A stretch of 64,000 nucleotides of DNA from Eggerthellaceae bacterium (GCA_910575165.1 CAJTDS010000011.1:25355-89354), one strand, 5' to 3'. Numbered from the stretch's first letter, positions 1 to 9,118 are shown. A program made the numbers and translations. The notes: a model not told the origin generated them from the sequence alone.

Positions 1-1
1 A

Positions 2-625
2 TGCCGCCTCGGCATCGTTTACCCCGTACTGCCCCAGATGCAGGCTCGCGCCATCGCCACGGCCACTGCCCAGCTGATCAAGCGCGGGTTGAATCCCAAG
101 CCCGAGATCATGGTCCCGTTGGTTTCGGTCGTCCCCGAGCTGGAGACCATGCGCGAGCTGGTGGAGCGTACGGTCGCCGAAGTTGCGGCCGAGCAGGGCG
201 TGGAGCTGTCCATTCCGGTCGGCACCATGATCGAGCTGCCGCGTGCAGCGGTGACCGCCGACGAGATCGCTCGCTACGCCGACTTCTTCAGCTTCGGCAC
301 CAACGACCTTACCCAGACCACGTTCGGCTTCAGCCGCGACGACGTGGAGGCGGAGTTCGTGCCTCAGTACCTGCGTGACCGCATTCTGCCCTTCAACCCC
401 TTCGCGACGGTCGATGCCGGCGTCGCGAAGCTGGTGAAGATGGGCGTGGAGCTTGGCCATGAGGGCAATCCCGACATCGTATGCGGCGTATGCGGTGAGC
501 ATGGCGGCGACCCCGACTCCATCCATACGTTCCAGGCGTGCGGCGTCGATTATGTGAGCTGCTCGCCGTACCGTGTCCCTGTAGCGCGCCTTGCTGCAGG
601 ACAGGCGGCGATTCAAGCGAAGTAA
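2..625 (+). CDS. ppdK: Pyruvate, phosphate dikinase, C-terminal part (5' end outside window)
   Basis: This is the last 207 residues of pyruvate, phosphate dikinase, which interconverts pyruvate + ATP + Pi with PEP + AMP + PPi in the cytoplasm. The open frame enters from the left edge with no start, so only the C-terminal PEP/pyruvate-binding barrel is visible. It carries the family signatures GTNDLTQTTFGFSRDD (about nt 297-344) and CGEHGGDP (about nt 496-519), whose Cys is the catalytic acid in the barrel domain. PTS enzyme I and PEP synthase share this barrel, but the DLTQ..FGFSRDD wording fits PpdK best. The gene ends in TAA and is followed 30 nt later by a strong terminator. The PPi-linked reaction fits with the membrane pyrophosphatase at 31 kb. 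Confidence 0.93.
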   Translation, partial: CRLGIVYPVLPQMQARAIATATAQLIKRGLNPKPEIMVPLVSVVPELETMRELVERTVAEVAAEQGVELSIPVGTMIELPRAAVTADEIARYADFFSFGTNDLTQTTFGFSRDDVEAEFVPQYLRDRILPFNPFATVDAGVAKLVKMGVELGHEGNPDIVCGVCGEHGGDPDSIHTFQACGVDYVSCSPYRVPVARLAAGQAAIQAK

Positions 626-654
626 TTCGCTCCGCAAGCACTTCCTTGGTATGC

Positions 655-684
655 AGGACCCCGGTTTGCACCGGGGTCCTTTTC
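655..684 (+). terminator. Rho-independent terminator after ppdK
   Basis: A perfect 9-bp stem, GGACCCCGG (656-664) pairing with CCGGGGTCC (671-679), has a 6-nt loop and is followed directly by TTTT. It closes the ppdK transcript. Confidence 0.9.
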
Positions 685-729
685 GATTCATCTGGACTTT
701 TAGAACGATTCATGGATTCCCTTCATATA

Positions 730-743
730 CGAACATTTATTCT
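730..743 (+). promoter_or_regulatory. LexA-box-like site upstream of the Y-family polymerase homologue
   Basis: CGAACATTTATTCT differs at only two of 14 positions from the box CGAACATTGGTTCT that sits between -35 and -10 of lexA at 59735-59748 in this same window. The right half-site here is imperfect (ATTC instead of GTTC). SOS control of the gene at 805 is an inference from this similarity and from the DNA-damage family of the protein. Confidence 0.45.
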
Positions 744-762
744 ATTCACATCCAGTGTTTCT

Positions 763-788
763 CTATAATACGAACAAACGTATTATAG
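763..788 (+). promoter_or_regulatory. Operator-like 10-bp inverted repeat covering a TATAAT -10
   Basis: CTATAATACG (763-772) and CGTATTATAG (779-788) form a perfect 10-bp inverted repeat separated by AACAAA. A consensus -10 hexamer, TATAAT (764-769), lies inside the left arm, and the RBS of the downstream gene (AGAAGGGA, 787-794) starts at the right edge. A protein bound here would block both polymerase and ribosome access. No convincing -35 is seen. The nonamer ATACGAACA occurs twice (727-735 and 768-776), linking this site to the LexA-like box just upstream. Confidence 0.55.
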
Positions 789-804
789 AAGGGAGTGGTT
801 TTCC

Positions 805-2040
805 ATGGAGCCGTTCGTTAACGCTACGCCGGGTAGGTACCTATGCGTCGGACTTCCCATCGATATCGATGAGCCTGCGGGAGCGTCTGCCGCGAACAAT
901 GGTCGGCGTGCCCCTTGGTTGCCGCAAGCGCTTGCGGACCTCTGGGCAGAGCAGGCAGCGAGCGTCTACCGCACCTACCTGCGCTACGCGGGACCGGGCG
1001 ACATTTTCGTGCGCTCCATAGGCGAGCACTTCATCGACGCGGAGGCCTATCTGGCGACGACGGGCGCAGATTCGCACGATCTTGCCTGCGAGCTGGCCCG
1101 CATCGTGTTCGCCGAAACGGGAATACCCATCGAAGTGGGGGCGGGCGACAACCTGTTCCTAGCCAAGGTGGCTCGCGACAGGGCTTCTCAGTCGTCTTCG
1201 AAAGTGGCATTGCTGGATGCTGCCTCGTTTCGAAGGGATTACTGGCTCCATCGCCCGATTGCCGACCTGTGGGGCTTCGGGCCGGAGACGGCGAGAAGGC
1301 TCGAGCAGCTTGGGATATACGATCTCGCCGGCGTGGCTGGCGAAAGCGAGGAGGCGCTGTATCGGGAGTTCGGCGCGGAGGCCGAGTTTCTCATCGACCA
1401 TGCCTGGGGCATGGAGCCTTGCACGCTGCGGCAAGTTCTCAGATGCAAAGCCGCCGGCAGCAGCGTCTCCAAAGCCACTCTTATGCCGTCGAGATGCACC
1501 GGGTACCAGATGGAGCGTACAATCTGCGGGATGACGCGCGAGCTGTGCGAGGACCTTGCCTTAGATGGTCTTGCCGCCACGTCGGTCACGCTCCATCTGG
1601 GGTATCCCGCCGTTTGCGGGCCAGCCGGTCCGCATGGTCGATACTCGGACGACCCGGCAGAACGCATCGCTGCGGCGTCTGCTCGAGCAAGCGAGCGAAC
1701 GCGGGCGCTTCCGGGCTACGTTTGCGAAAGCCGGTGCTTTGCCAGGCCTATTGCCGCTGCCGAGCCCATAGCGGCCGCGGTCAACCGTCTCTACGAAAAG
1801 GCCAACGTTGCCGGACTGGAACCTTGGCGAGTTAGCGTGACCTTGCGGGACCTCGTGCCGAGCAGCACGCCGTCCCGCTCGGAACCGATGCTGAGACTGC
1901 TGGAGGCGAGGGTGGCAAGACGCGGGTCCCATGTTGCGAGGAACCATGCTGGGCGAGGCCGTCAGTTCGTGCTGCTTCCGGCATATCGCGGCTATTCCGA
2001 TATGGTGGCGAAGATAGCCTTGGACGAAGAAGCCGCCTAG
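805..2040 (+). CDS. Y-family (UmuC/UvrX-like) DNA polymerase homologue lacking catalytic aspartates
   Basis: The 411-residue protein follows the UmuC/YqjW layout from the palm onward: RSIGEHFID where active enzymes have YS(I/V)DE.FID, then GIPIEVGAGDNLFLAKVARD, the helix-hairpin-helix stretch LWGFGPETARRLEQLGI, FG..A.FLIDHAWGME, and a little-finger region (about residues 235-400). Two things are wrong for a polymerase. The first metal-binding Asp (C-[VI]-D-M-K-S-F-Y in relatives) is replaced in LCVGLPID, and the SIDE Asp is Gly. Around 60 residues of fingers are also missing between these motifs. The frame is nevertheless intact with a good RBS (AGAAGGGA) before ATG 805. By analogy with mycobacterial ImuB it may be a non-catalytic mutasome adaptor; a decaying pseudogene is the alternative. 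The SOS-like box and operator upstream argue for retained regulation. Confidence 0.7.
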   Translation: MEPFVNATPGRYLCVGLPIDIDEPAGASAANNGRRAPWLPQALADLWAEQAASVYRTYLRYAGPGDIFVRSIGEHFIDAEAYLATTGADSHDLACELARIVFAETGIPIEVGAGDNLFLAKVARDRASQSSSKVALLDAASFRRDYWLHRPIADLWGFGPETARRLEQLGIYDLAGVAGESEEALYREFGAEAEFLIDHAWGMEPCTLRQVLRCKAAGSSVSKATLMPSRCTGYQMERTICGMTRELCEDLALDGLAATSVTLHLGYPAVCGPAGPHGRYSDDPAERIAAASARASERTRALPGYVCESRCFARPIAAAEPIAAAVNRLYEKANVAGLEPWRVSVTLRDLVPSSTPSRSEPMLRLLEARVARRGSHVARNHAGRGRQFVLLPAYRGYSDMVAKIALDEEAA

Positions 2041-2094
2041 GGTCTGCTACACTGAATAATCCTTATGCTTGTTTTCGGAAGGACGGGCTTGCCC

Positions 2095-5000
2095 ATGCTC
2101 ATAAACTCGCTTGCTTTCGTGCTTGAGAAGTCGCATTGCCTCGAGCCGTTCTGGGCAAAACTCGATAAAGGCGAGGACGCCGCTATCGGCGTCGCCTCGT
2201 CGGCCCGCCCCTTCCTCGTTGCCGCCCGATTCGCCTGCAGGCCTCAACCGACGCTCGTGATCGTCGCCGGGGAGGAGAGCGCCGTCGCGTTCGCCCGCAG
2301 CGTCGCCGCGTACCTGGGAGACGACAAGGTGCTGCGCTTTCCTGAGCGGACGGATACCCCCTTCGTGCCGAAGCGGCCCGACTTCTCGGCCGCTGCCCGA
2401 CGCATGAGGGCCGCCTGGGCCCTGCAGGAGGGCAGGGAGGTGGTCGTAGTCGCAAGCGCTCGGTCCCTGGTGCGCCGAATTCCGCCGGCGCAGGCCTGCG
2501 CCGCCGCGCCTCTGCTCCTTCGCGCAGGCTTCGAGCTTGGCGCCATGGAGCAACCTGCGCGCTCTCGCAGCCTGAACGACTACGAGGACGTTCTGCGCTC
2601 CCTGGAGGCGCGCGGCTACGAGAACACCGGGGAGCTCGACGGCCCCGGGACGTTCGCTGCCCGAGGCGGAACCATAGACGTCTACCCGGGCAACCTCAGC
2701 TATCCGGTGCGCCTTGACTTCTTCGGCGACGAGCTCGAGGAAATACGGCGTATCATCCCCTCGACCGGGCAGACGGTCTCATCCCTCGAAGAGGTGGAGG
2801 TGTATCCTGTCCTGGAGTTCGAGACGACGCCGCAGACCATGGCGCAGGCGCGGAAGAAGCTGAAGCGTCCCGCCGCTTCTAACCCGGTGCTGCGCGCCAT
2901 GCTCGAAAACCTCGAGGGAGGGATGCGCTTCGACGGCGCCGACGGCCTTTTGCCCTATCTGTACGAAGAGACGGCTACTTTGGGCGACTACGTGGCGAAA
3001 GGCAGCCTCGTAAGCCTTATGGAACCTCGCTCGCTCATGGACGACATGGCCCATGCGCTGGACGAGCTGTCGGTGAAGGCGAAGGGGTCGGGGCTTGCCC
3101 TGGACTCGCTCTACGCGGCGGCCGAGAGCGCAAGCTTCGGGGATGCGCTCAGGGCAACCTACGTTTCGATCATGCAGGTAGGAGGGCTGCTCGACGCCGA
3201 GCTTCCCGTAAAGCGCGTGGAGGTGGCAGGACATCCCGACAAGCTGTACGGACGCCTGAGGAGCCTCGTGGGCGGATCGTACACGGTCGTCTTCAGCGCG
3301 TCGAACCGCCGCGCGCGCAAGGAAATGGAGCTCGAGTTCGTAGAGCGCGGCCTTCCTATTCAGGAACTGCGCCAGGAAAAGGGAACCGAGGACAACGGAG
3401 ACGGCGAGGATGCGCCCGGCGCCGAGAAACGACGGCTTCGCAAGGGCGTCGTCAACGTCACGGACGTCGACGTGCCCTTGGGCATGGTCATCCCAGCCGC
3501 CAAGCTGGCCCTCGTCAGCCTGACCGACACCCAAGGCTCGAAGGCGTCCCAGTCGGCGAAGCGCCATGTCGACATCACCGAGGTGACGTTTCCCTACAAG
3601 CCAGGCGACTACGTCGTCCATGCCGCCCATGGCGTCGCCCATTTCAAGGAGCTGGTGCGAAGGGAGATCGACGGAGTCGAAAGGGATTACCTGCTGCTCG
3701 AGTACGCCGAAGGAGACAAGCTGTTCGTCCCGGTGGAGCAGCTCGACCGCGTAACCCGCTACGTCGGGCCCGAAGGGGCAAGTCCCCGCCTTACGCGCCT
3801 GAACACCGCCGACTGGTCGAGGGCGGTCGCCAAGGCGACGGCCGCTACCAAGAAGCTTGCTTTCGACCTGGTGGACGTTTACGCCAGAAGAGCGGCAGTC
3901 AAGGGCTACGCGTACCCGCCGGACAGCTGGCGCCAGCACGAGATGGAAGAGGCATTTCCCTTCCAGGAAACCCGCGATCAGCTGGCTGCCATAGCCGACA
4001 CGAAGTCGGATATGGAATCGGACAGGCCGATGGACCGCTTAATCTGCGGCGATGTGGGATTCGGCAAAACCGAGGTGGCTTTGCGGGCCGCGTTCAAGGC
4101 TGTGGACGCGGGAAAGCAGGTCATGGTGCTCTGCCCCACGACCATCCTCGCCCAGCAGCACTACACCAGCTTCAACGACCGCTTCGAGCCCTTCGGGGTT
4201 AAGGTGGAGGTGCTCTCCCGCTTCCGCACTCCCGAGCAGCAGCGGAAGGCGCTCTCCGGATTCGAGAACGGGGATGTGTCGGTGCTCGTAGGAACGCATC
4301 GGCTGCTGTCGAGGGACGTCAATCCTCGCGATTTGGGGCTCGTCATCATCGACGAGGAGCAGCGGTTCGGCGTGGGCCATAAAGAGCAGCTGAAGCATCT
4401 GCGCGAATCGACCGACATCCTTACGCTGTCGGCGACTCCCATCCCCAGAACCATGCAGATGTCCCTTTCCGGGGTGCGCGATATGAGCTTGATAATGACG
4501 CCCCCCAATCAGCGCCGTCCCGTAAACGTGCACGTGGGGGAATGGGATCCGGACCTGGTGTCCGACGCCATACGACGGGAGCTCGCCCGAAAAGGGCAAG
4601 TGTACTACGTGTCGAACCGTGTTCGCTCCATCGACGACGCCGTAGCCCGCGTGCAGCGAGCCGCCGAGGAGGCTCGTGTCGGGGTTGCCCACGGGCAGAT
4701 GTCAAAAGAGCAGCTTGAACGGGTTATGGAGGAGTTTGCGGCAGGCAAGCTAGACGTGCTCGTCGCGACGACCATCATAGAAAGCGGCATCGACAACCCC
4801 CATACCAACACGCTCATCATAGAGGATTCTCAGCGCCTCGGTCTGGCTCAGATGTACCAGTTGAAAGGGCGCGTGGGCCGCTCGTCCGAGCAAGCCTACG
4901 CCTACTTCATGTTCCCCGACAACATCCCCCTTACTGAGGAGGCGCAAGCGCGCCTTACCGCGCTATCCGAGCATCAGGAGCTTGGCAGCGGTCTTCGGAT

Positions 5001-5622
5001 AGCCATGAAGGACCTCGAGATCCGCGGCGCAGGGAACATCTTGGGCGCCGAGCAGTCGGGCAACATGTCGGCGGTCGGCTTCGATCTGTTCGCCCAGATG
5101 CTCGCCCAGGCGGTAAACGCCACCAAGGAAGGCGACCTCAAGGCTCTCGACCAGCTGCCGCCGGCCCTCTCCGACATCACGGTGAACCTTCCCGGGCATA
5201 CCTACCTGCCTGAGGACTACATCCCCGCCACCGACGAGCGCGTCCTCTGGTACCGAAAGCTCGCGTCGGCCTCTACGGAGCAGGCAGTGCAGGAAATCTA
5301 CGAAGATCTGCTCGCGAAGCGCCCCGACATGCCCCAGGCTGCGGAGAACCTGTTCGCGAAGGCGCGTCTCAAGGCCTTTGCGAACGAGCATCATGTCCGC
5401 CTTGTCTCGGCGGTAGCCGGAAAGCTCACCGTGGAGCCTATCGATATCCCCAAGGACAGGCTCACCGCCCTGCGCCGCGCCCAAGGCCGCTACCTGTCCG
5501 ACAAGCGCAAGCTCATACTGCCGTTGCGCTATTTCAAGCTAGGCGAGGGCGACAACCTCATTCGGCCGGTGTATGAGCTGCTGAAGAGCTTGGTGGGGGA
5601 GGATGATTCCAGCCGAGGCTAA
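2095..5622 (+). CDS. mfd: Transcription-repair coupling factor Mfd
   Basis: Mfd displaces stalled RNA polymerase with its translocase and recruits UvrA for transcription-coupled excision repair. The 1175-residue protein has the usual order: a UvrB-like N-terminal half, the RNA-polymerase interaction domain (YKPGDYVVHAAHGVAHF, about nt 3595-3645), helicase motif I GDVGFGKTE (about residue 652), motif II DEEQRFGVGHKE (about residue 752), TATPIPRT, and the TRCF C-terminal domain. I chose ATG 2095 over the in-frame ATG 2065 because GGAAGGA (2077-2083) lies at usable distance and homology to MfD N-termini begins there. It starts 54 nt after the Y-family gene, so the two may be co-transcribed, making a small DNA-repair unit. 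Confidence 0.96.
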   Translation: MLINSLAFVLEKSHCLEPFWAKLDKGEDAAIGVASSARPFLVAARFACRPQPTLVIVAGEESAVAFARSVAAYLGDDKVLRFPERTDTPFVPKRPDFSAAARRMRAAWALQEGREVVVVASARSLVRRIPPAQACAAAPLLLRAGFELGAMEQPARSRSLNDYEDVLRSLEARGYENTGELDGPGTFAARGGTIDVYPGNLSYPVRLDFFGDELEEIRRIIPSTGQTVSSLEEVEVYPVLEFETTPQTMAQARKKLKRPAASNPVLRAMLENLEGGMRFDGADGLLPYLYEETATLGDYVAKGSLVSLMEPRSLMDDMAHALDELSVKAKGSGLALDSLYAAAESASFGDALRATYVSIMQVGGLLDAELPVKRVEVAGHPDKLYGRLRSLVGGSYTVVFSASNRRARKEMELEFVERGLPIQELRQEKGTEDNGDGEDAPGAEKRRLRKGVVNVTDVDVPLGMVIPAAKLALVSLTDTQGSKASQSAKRHVDITEVTFPYKPGDYVVHAAHGVAHFKELVRREIDGVERDYLLLEYAEGDKLFVPVEQLDRVTRYVGPEGASPRLTRLNTADWSRAVAKATAATKKLAFDLVDVYARRAAVKGYAYPPDSWRQHEMEEAFPFQETRDQLAAIADTKSDMESDRPMDRLICGDVGFGKTEVALRAAFKAVDAGKQVMVLCPTTILAQQHYTSFNDRFEPFGVKVEVLSRFRTPEQQRKALSGFENGDVSVLVGTHRLLSRDVNPRDLGLVIIDEEQRFGVGHKEQLKHLRESTDILTLSATPIPRTMQMSLSGVRDMSLIMTPPNQRRPVNVHVGEWDPDLVSDAIRRELARKGQVYYVSNRVRSIDDAVARVQRAAEEARVGVAHGQMSKEQLERVMEEFAAGKLDVLVATTIIESGIDNPHTNTLIIEDSQRLGLAQMYQLKGRVGRSSEQAYAYFMFPDNIPLTEEAQARLTALSEHQELGSGLRIAMKDLEIRGAGNILGAEQSGNMSAVGFDLFAQMLAQAVNATKEGDLKALDQLPPALSDITVNLPGHTYLPEDYIPATDERVLWYRKLASASTEQAVQEIYEDLLAKRPDMPQAAENLFAKARLKAFANEHHVRLVSAVAGKLTVEPIDIPKDRLTALRRAQGRYLSDKRKLILPLRYFKLGEGDNLIRPVYELLKSLVGEDDSSRG

Positions 5623-5813
5623 GCGGTCGCGTGGCGGGCGGAAGCTCCCGCGCTTCGGAGGCCTGTCGCGCAGGGGGTTTTCCGGCAGCAGCCTGGCAGC
5701 CGTCAGGCGATTCGGCGGCTGACTGGAATCCGGTACGGGCGTGAAGCGCCCGTCGGACCGGGCGCACGCGACCGTCTCGAACCGCTCGGCAGGCTGCGCG
5801 CTTTGGCTGTCAG

Positions 5814-6224
5814 CTACTTGTAGCAGGTGGCGATCATGCGAGCGACGAGCTTGCCGGTATCGTCGGTGATGTCGACGCTGCCGAACACCACGGTCCGTCC
5901 GACCTTGTCGAGGGCGGCTTCGGCGTACAGGACATTCCCGTGCGATACGGAGAGGAAATCGATGGAGCAGGAAATGGACATGGTAGGCTCGCTGCCGTAG
6001 TTCGCGGCTATGGAGAGCGCATAGTCCGCCAGCGTGAAGATGGCTCCTCCCATGATGTTGCCCATCGCGTTGCGATGCTGCGGGCCCACCTCCATCGAGC
6101 ACAGACCGCGGCCAGGGGCGGCCTCCACAATCTGGCAGCCCACCGTCCGTGCGGCGAAGACGTCCTTCTCCATGATCGACCGGACCGTTTCCACGGGAGC
6201 CCCTTCGGGTATCATCGCGGTCAT
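5814..6224 (-). CDS. PaaI-family hotdog thioesterase
   Basis: A 136-residue single hotdog-fold protein of the PaaI/YdiI thioesterase family, which hydrolyse acyl- or aroyl-CoA thioesters. The helix signature is NAMGNIMGGAIFTLADYAL (residues 52-70), close to the family pattern N..G..HGG....L.D.A but with Met where the pattern has His, so substrate and even activity are uncertain. The second half (LSVSHGNVLYAEAALDKVGRT) matches the central strands. ATG 6224 is supported by a strong GGAAAGGAG RBS 5 nt away. It is convergent with mfd, with 190 bp between them that shows short GC hairpins but no clear U-tract terminator. Confidence 0.82.
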   Translation of the reverse strand: MTAMIPEGAPVETVRSIMEKDVFAARTVGCQIVEAAPGRGLCSMEVGPQHRNAMGNIMGGAIFTLADYALSIAANYGSEPTMSISCSIDFLSVSHGNVLYAEAALDKVGRTVVFGSVDITDDTGKLVARMIATCYK

Positions 6225-6301
6225 ACTGCTCCTTTCCGCGCATCCTTGCTGCGTGCGCCTCGATGCGGGCAGCGCGGGCTGGCTGCCCATGCCGCCCGCC
6301 G

Positions 6302-7447
6302 TCACTGCTCGAGTTCGGCAGTGGCTCCATAGAGCTCGAGCCAATCCCCGTTCCTCACGGTTACCGTCTGGTTCGACCCCACGGTAACGTAGCGCTCGTC
6401 CGCGAACGTGCCGTCGGGGAAGGTACGCTCGGACATAACGTAAGCGCCGGCCTCGAGGCTGATGCTGCCGGCCAGGTCTGGGTCGAGCTCCACATGGTAG
6501 GTGCCTTCGGGGATGTCGACCCCCACCCGGTAGAACCCGCTCGTGAGAACGGACCCTGCATCCACCTCGGCAAGGGACGCGTCGTACATCGCATCGTCGC
6601 TGTCGGCCGGGAGGTATACCAGCAGGTCGCCGTCGGACAGCGACAGGAAGTAATTCCCAAGGTAGGTGTTCTGCCCGTAGTAGGCGTACCGGGCCTTCTG
6701 CGGGTCGGCCCGGCCCGAAACGGCCTTGAAGAGGAAGTAGGTGCTCTCCTGGGTGTCCGAGCCCTCCAGGAAGTAGATTCCCGCAGGGATGCCGGAAAGG
6801 GTGCCCACCTGGTAGGCCCCGGCGGTGCAAGCGACAAGATCGGTGCCCGGGACGTCCTCAACCGTTCCCCCGACGTCGGGCAGCGCCGCAAGGACGTCGG
6901 CATAGGTGAAGAGCGTCTGGGAGAGGTCTTGGGAGCTGCTCGAATCCTCTGCGCCCCCGCCGAGGAAGTCGTGGCTGTAAGGGTAGTACCAGCTGTAGGG
7001 GTCCTCGCCCGACGGATCGGACCCATAGGCCCCGGAACCGCCGGACAAGCCGCCCCAGACCTGCTGATGGGCGCCGGAGAGGACGGCCGTCGTACCGCCG
7101 ATGCCAAGCGCAACGCCCGCAACAAGGCCCAACGCGCCGCCAAGGAGAGCCCACGGCCATCGCCGGCGCTTCTTTTGGCCGATGACAGCCCCTTCGACCG
7201 CCTGCAGCGAAGTCGGGGCGGCACTTTCAAGGAGCGCGCCGCTACTGGGCGTCGCATCCGAGGGCGGTATGCGGTCGCATCCCCTTGGCGCCGGGTCGGC
7301 GGGCGCTGCTTGCCAGCGCGGTGCCTGGGATTCGGGGATCTGCGACGCCCACAGGGGCGGCGGCGTGGGCGCACTGCTTTCGTGCTGCACCGCTCCCGGG
7401 AACGCTGCGGGATCGCTGGTTTGCTGGGAATAGGTTCGCTCGTCCAT
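6302..7447 (-). CDS. Membrane-anchored protein with Pro-rich cytoplasmic tail and extracellular 'IPxGxY' repeats
   Basis: Function unknown. The 381-residue protein has a Pro/Ala/Ser/Gln-rich disordered N-terminus (1-90), a basic stop (KKRRR, 92-96), one transmembrane helix (about 98-118), a Gly/Ser/Tyr linker, and an extracytoplasmic region. Two related motifs occur there: GAYQVGTLSGIPAGIYFLEG, and SGFYRVGVDIPEGTYHVEL about 95 residues later. This 'xYxVGxDIPxGxYxV' pattern recurs in Gram-positive surface proteins as a beta-sandwich-like module. Topology is N-in by the positive-inside rule. ATG 7447 has GAGGTG upstream. It lies 54 nt downstream of gltX on the same strand. Confidence 0.72.
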   Translation of the reverse strand: MDERTYSQQTSDPAAFPGAVQHESSAPTPPPLWASQIPESQAPRWQAAPADPAPRGCDRIPPSDATPSSGALLESAAPTSLQAVEGAVIGQKKRRRWPWALLGGALGLVAGVALGIGGTTAVLSGAHQQVWGGLSGGSGAYGSDPSGEDPYSWYYPYSHDFLGGGAEDSSSSQDLSQTLFTYADVLAALPDVGGTVEDVPGTDLVACTAGAYQVGTLSGIPAGIYFLEGSDTQESTYFLFKAVSGRADPQKARYAYYGQNTYLGNYFLSLSDGDLLVYLPADSDDAMYDASLAEVDAGSVLTSGFYRVGVDIPEGTYHVELDPDLAGSISLEAGAYVMSERTFPDGTFADERYVTVGSNQTVTVRNGDWLELYGATAELEQ

Positions 7448-7501
7448 AGGGCACCTCGCTACGAAACGGCGCGCCCGCTGCCTCGGGCGCGCCGCGAAGG
7501 G

Positions 7502-9118
7502 TTACTGAGCGTCAGGGAACACGACGGCGGCTACGTTGTCTATGCGCCCGAGCACGTCGGAACGCTCCATGAGCACGATGCTCTCGAACAGGGGAGGAGA
7601 CACCATGTTGCCGGCAACGGCCACGCGCAGCGGCTGGAAGAGCAGCTTCGGCTTGATACCGGCCGCCTCCCCCAGATTTCTGCAGGCCAGCTGCAGCGTC
7701 TCGGCATCCCAGGCTACCGACGTGTCGGCAAGCACCTGGCGGCAAAGCCCCAAGGCCTCCTGGGCGCGCGCGCCGTCCTTCAGCAGCACCTTCTGGACGC
7801 TTTTGCCGTCAAGGACGCACCCTTGGCCCCAGAACAGGAAACGCAGCTTGTCGGGAATCTCGTCCAGACGCACCAGCCGCTCCGCCACGAGCGGGTAGAG
7901 CTGCTCGAACCAGCTGGGGTCGTCGGCGAAGGCGGCCTGGGCCGCAGCGACGTCGTCGGGAGAGGGCGCCGTCGCTGCGAACGGCGAGCCGTCGGCAGCG
8001 GGCTCGACGACAATGGCCTTGGGCTCGGCGGCGTAGCCCTGCGCCATCGCCTGCTCGATCCAGGGGCGGGCTGCCAGCGCCCAAGATGCGGCGCCCATGT
8101 CGCGGATGTACACCCCGTTCATCCAATCGAGCTTCTTCGTGTCGAACACTGCGTCCTTGCGCTGGATGCGCGCGGCGTCGAAGGAGCCGCACAGGACGTC
8201 CCGGGGGATGATGGTGGTCTCGCCGTCCAGCGACCAACCCAGAAGCGCGAGGAAGTTCACCATGGTGTCGGCCAGGTAGCCCCGGTCGCGGAACTCCTCC
8301 ACCGACGTGTCGCCATGGCGCTTGGAGAGCTTCTTGCCGTTCTCGCCCAGAATCATGGGCAAATGCCCGAACACGGGGTGCTCGAGCCCCAGCGCCTCGT
8401 AGATGAGTATCTGCCTGGGGGTGTTTGACAGGTGGTCGTCGCCGCGAACGACGTGGCTTATCTGCATGTCGGCATCGTCGCAGACCACGGCGAAGTTGTA
8501 GGTGAAGGTGCCATCGGTGCGGCACAAGATCATGTCGTCCATGACGTCGGCGGGGAAGGACATGGAGCCGTAGACCATGTCGTCGAAGACGATGGGGCCA
8601 TGGTTCTCGGGCACTTTCAGGCGCCAGACGTGGGGCTCGCCGGCATCGATGCGCCGCTTGGCCTCAGCCGGGTCGATGTTGCGGCAGGTGCGGTCGTAGC
8701 CGGCGTAACCGCCCTCGCTGGCCTCGGCCGCCGCCCGCTTCGCGTCGAGCTGCTCCTTGGTGCAGAAGCACGGGTAGACCGCCCCGCGCTCCTTCAGCCG
8801 TTCGAGGGCGGCGCGATAGGTCTGGGTCCTCTGGGTTTGGAAGTAGGGGCCGAATTCGCCGCCCACTTGCGGCCCCTCGTCCCAGTCAAGTCCCAGCCAC
8901 CGCATGGCGTCGATGATGATGCGCGTATTCTCGTCGGTGGAGCGCTGGGTGTCGGTGTCCTCGATGCGCAGGACGAACGTCCCGCCTTTGGCCCGCGCGA
9001 ACGCCCAGTTGTAGATCGCCGTGCGCGCGCCGCCCACATGGAGCATGCCGGTGGGGGAAGGGGCGAAGCGGACGCGGACGGCGCCCCCTTCGCTGCAGGT
9101 GTCGTTGCAATCGACCAT
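7502..9118 (-). CDS. gltX: Glutamate-tRNA ligase
   Basis: Class I aminoacyl-tRNA synthetase charging tRNA-Glu in the cytoplasm. The 538-residue protein shows the HIGH-equivalent in FAPSPTGMLHVGGARTA (about residues 18-34), the Glu-binding IEDTD, the HVVRGDDHLSNT stretch, and the KMSKS-equivalent KLSKRHGD (about residue 265), followed by the helical anticodon-binding domain. An in-frame GTG at 9127 would add three residues, but ATG 9118 has the better spacing to AAGGA. Whether it is discriminating or also charges tRNA-Gln cannot be told from the window. A TATACT (plus 9184-9189) is a possible -10. Confidence 0.96.
   Translation of the reverse strand: MVDCNDTCSEGGAVRVRFAPSPTGMLHVGGARTAIYNWAFARAKGGTFVLRIEDTDTQRSTDENTRIIIDAMRWLGLDWDEGPQVGGEFGPYFQTQRTQTYRAALERLKERGAVYPCFCTKEQLDAKRAAAEASEGGYAGYDRTCRNIDPAEAKRRIDAGEPHVWRLKVPENHGPIVFDDMVYGSMSFPADVMDDMILCRTDGTFTYNFAVVCDDADMQISHVVRGDDHLSNTPRQILIYEALGLEHPVFGHLPMILGENGKKLSKRHGDTSVEEFRDRGYLADTMVNFLALLGWSLDGETTIIPRDVLCGSFDAARIQRKDAVFDTKKLDWMNGVYIRDMGAASWALAARPWIEQAMAQGYAAEPKAIVVEPAADGSPFAATAPSPDDVAAAQAAFADDPSWFEQLYPLVAERLVRLDEIPDKLRFLFWGQGCVLDGKSVQKVLLKDGARAQEALGLCRQVLADTSVAWDAETLQLACRNLGEAAGIKPKLLFQPLRVAVAGNMVSPPLFESIVLMERSDVLGRIDNVAAVVFPDAQ

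Noticed and set aside
6263..8428. A 721-codon plus-strand open frame opposite the anchored protein and gltX
   Set aside because: It crosses two minus-strand genes, has no motifs and arises from high G+C.
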